NCBI RefSeq assembly: GCF_027596085.1 | Contig: NC_072451.1 | Span: 8,766,013-8,830,012, forward strand | Length of the DNA stretch: 64,000 bases | Reading direction: 5' to 3' | Source: Anoplopoma fimbria | Lineage: Eukaryota; Chordata; Actinopteri; Perciformes; Anoplopomatidae | Shown here: positions 63,873 to 64,000 of the stretch, piece after piece | Layout of the letters: each line of letters begins with the position of its first letter | Numbering within the stretch: position 1 is the stretch's first letter | The notes under the pieces: generated by a model | What the model saw: the letters and a program-made list of their open reading frames with translations, nothing else | The model's database searches: none | What the model was told of the DNA's origin: nothing | Program-made: the position numbers and the translations under genes

Positions 63873-64000
63873 ATGGACGATGACGAATATCGGCTGTTCA
63901 TGCAATCTTATGAGGAATCCTTTAACATGACTGACCCAGGCTATGTGGTCAGTGATTCTGTCCAGCTCTGTGATAAGCAGGCTGTCAACCAATTTGGCGC
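63873..64000 (+). CDS. N-terminus of a putative chemokine receptor (GPCR), cut by window end
   Basis: An exon opens at 63859 after the acceptor TATCACAG, and the ATG at 63873 sits in a strong context (GCCATGG). The 42 complete residues are acidic and tyrosine-bearing (MDDDEYRLFMQSYEESF), contain the glycosylation sequon NMT, and end VQLCDKQAVNQFGA. CCR6/CCR7/CCR9-type receptors have this layout: an acidic, Tyr-containing tail, one Cys that pairs with extracellular loop 3, then a VxxF motif just before helix 1. No transmembrane segment is inside the window, so the class is inferred from the tail alone. The frame is open to the edge. Confidence 0.5.
   Translation, partial: MDDDEYRLFMQSYEESFNMTDPGYVVSDSVQLCDKQAVNQFG

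Overview
This is a window of ray-finned (teleost) fish nuclear DNA. The evidence is split vertebrate genes with GT-AG introns, long CA/GT microsatellites, tRNA-derived SINEs, L2-type, RTE-like and RNase H-bearing LINEs, a Tc1 element, piggyBac and hAT relics, and a two-exon KEEQ/EEQ-rich C2H2 zinc-finger gene of the type common in percomorph fishes. No prokaryotic, plasmid, phage or CRISPR feature is present. Gene identities rest on my reading of the translations and not on a database search.

Layout. (1) 1.9-6.2 kb, plus strand: a complete eight-coding-exon CYP7A1 (cholesterol 7-alpha-hydroxylase), with a TATA box upstream and a poly(A) signal downstream. (2) 6.5-12.2 kb: gene-poor DNA. (3) 12.2-25.9 kb: a transposon graveyard. 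It holds a 49-bp-arm foldback repeat, an RTE-like LINE split by a 3.9-kb L2-type LINE, a piggyBac relic, a second L2 copy, SINEs, a relic of a transposase-like multicopy fish family, and the RNase H end of another LINE. (4) 25.9-27.8 kb: a small C2H2 zinc-finger gene. (5) 29.97-32.05 kb: the three 3' exons of a multicopy fish gene family of unknown function. (6) 33.45-37.54 kb, minus strand: complete BLVRA (biliverdin reductase A), with a likely non-coding first exon near 39.55-39.75 kb. (7) 46.85-56.35 kb, plus strand: complete COA1 (cytochrome c oxidase assembly factor 1), with a likely non-coding first exon near 41.5 kb. BLVRA and COA1 are also neighbours on human 7p13, and their putative first exons diverge from a shared interval of about 2 kb. 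(8) 52-63 kb: a Ty3/gypsy relic, a terminal-inverted-repeat element, L2 and L1-like fragments and a nearly full-length but frame-broken Tc1 element. (9) 63.87 kb to the end: the first coding exon of what looks like a CC-chemokine receptor, cut by the window edge.

The genes do not form a pathway. CYP7A1 starts bile-acid synthesis, BLVRA reduces biliverdin to bilirubin, and COA1 assists mitochondrial respiratory-complex assembly.

The least explained signal is a set of about a dozen short, perfect or near-perfect hairpins (arms 15-26 bp, loops 1-16 nt) between 22 and 63 kb. They have no obvious common sequence, apart from one pair of related copies. I estimate about 0.001 such hairpins by chance in 64 kb. 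They look like products of local strand-switching during replication. Other unusual points are two introns splitting the part of CYP7A1 that is a single exon in mammals, and a 37-bp minisatellite that expanded inside a MITE. I found no convincing new multi-gene system.
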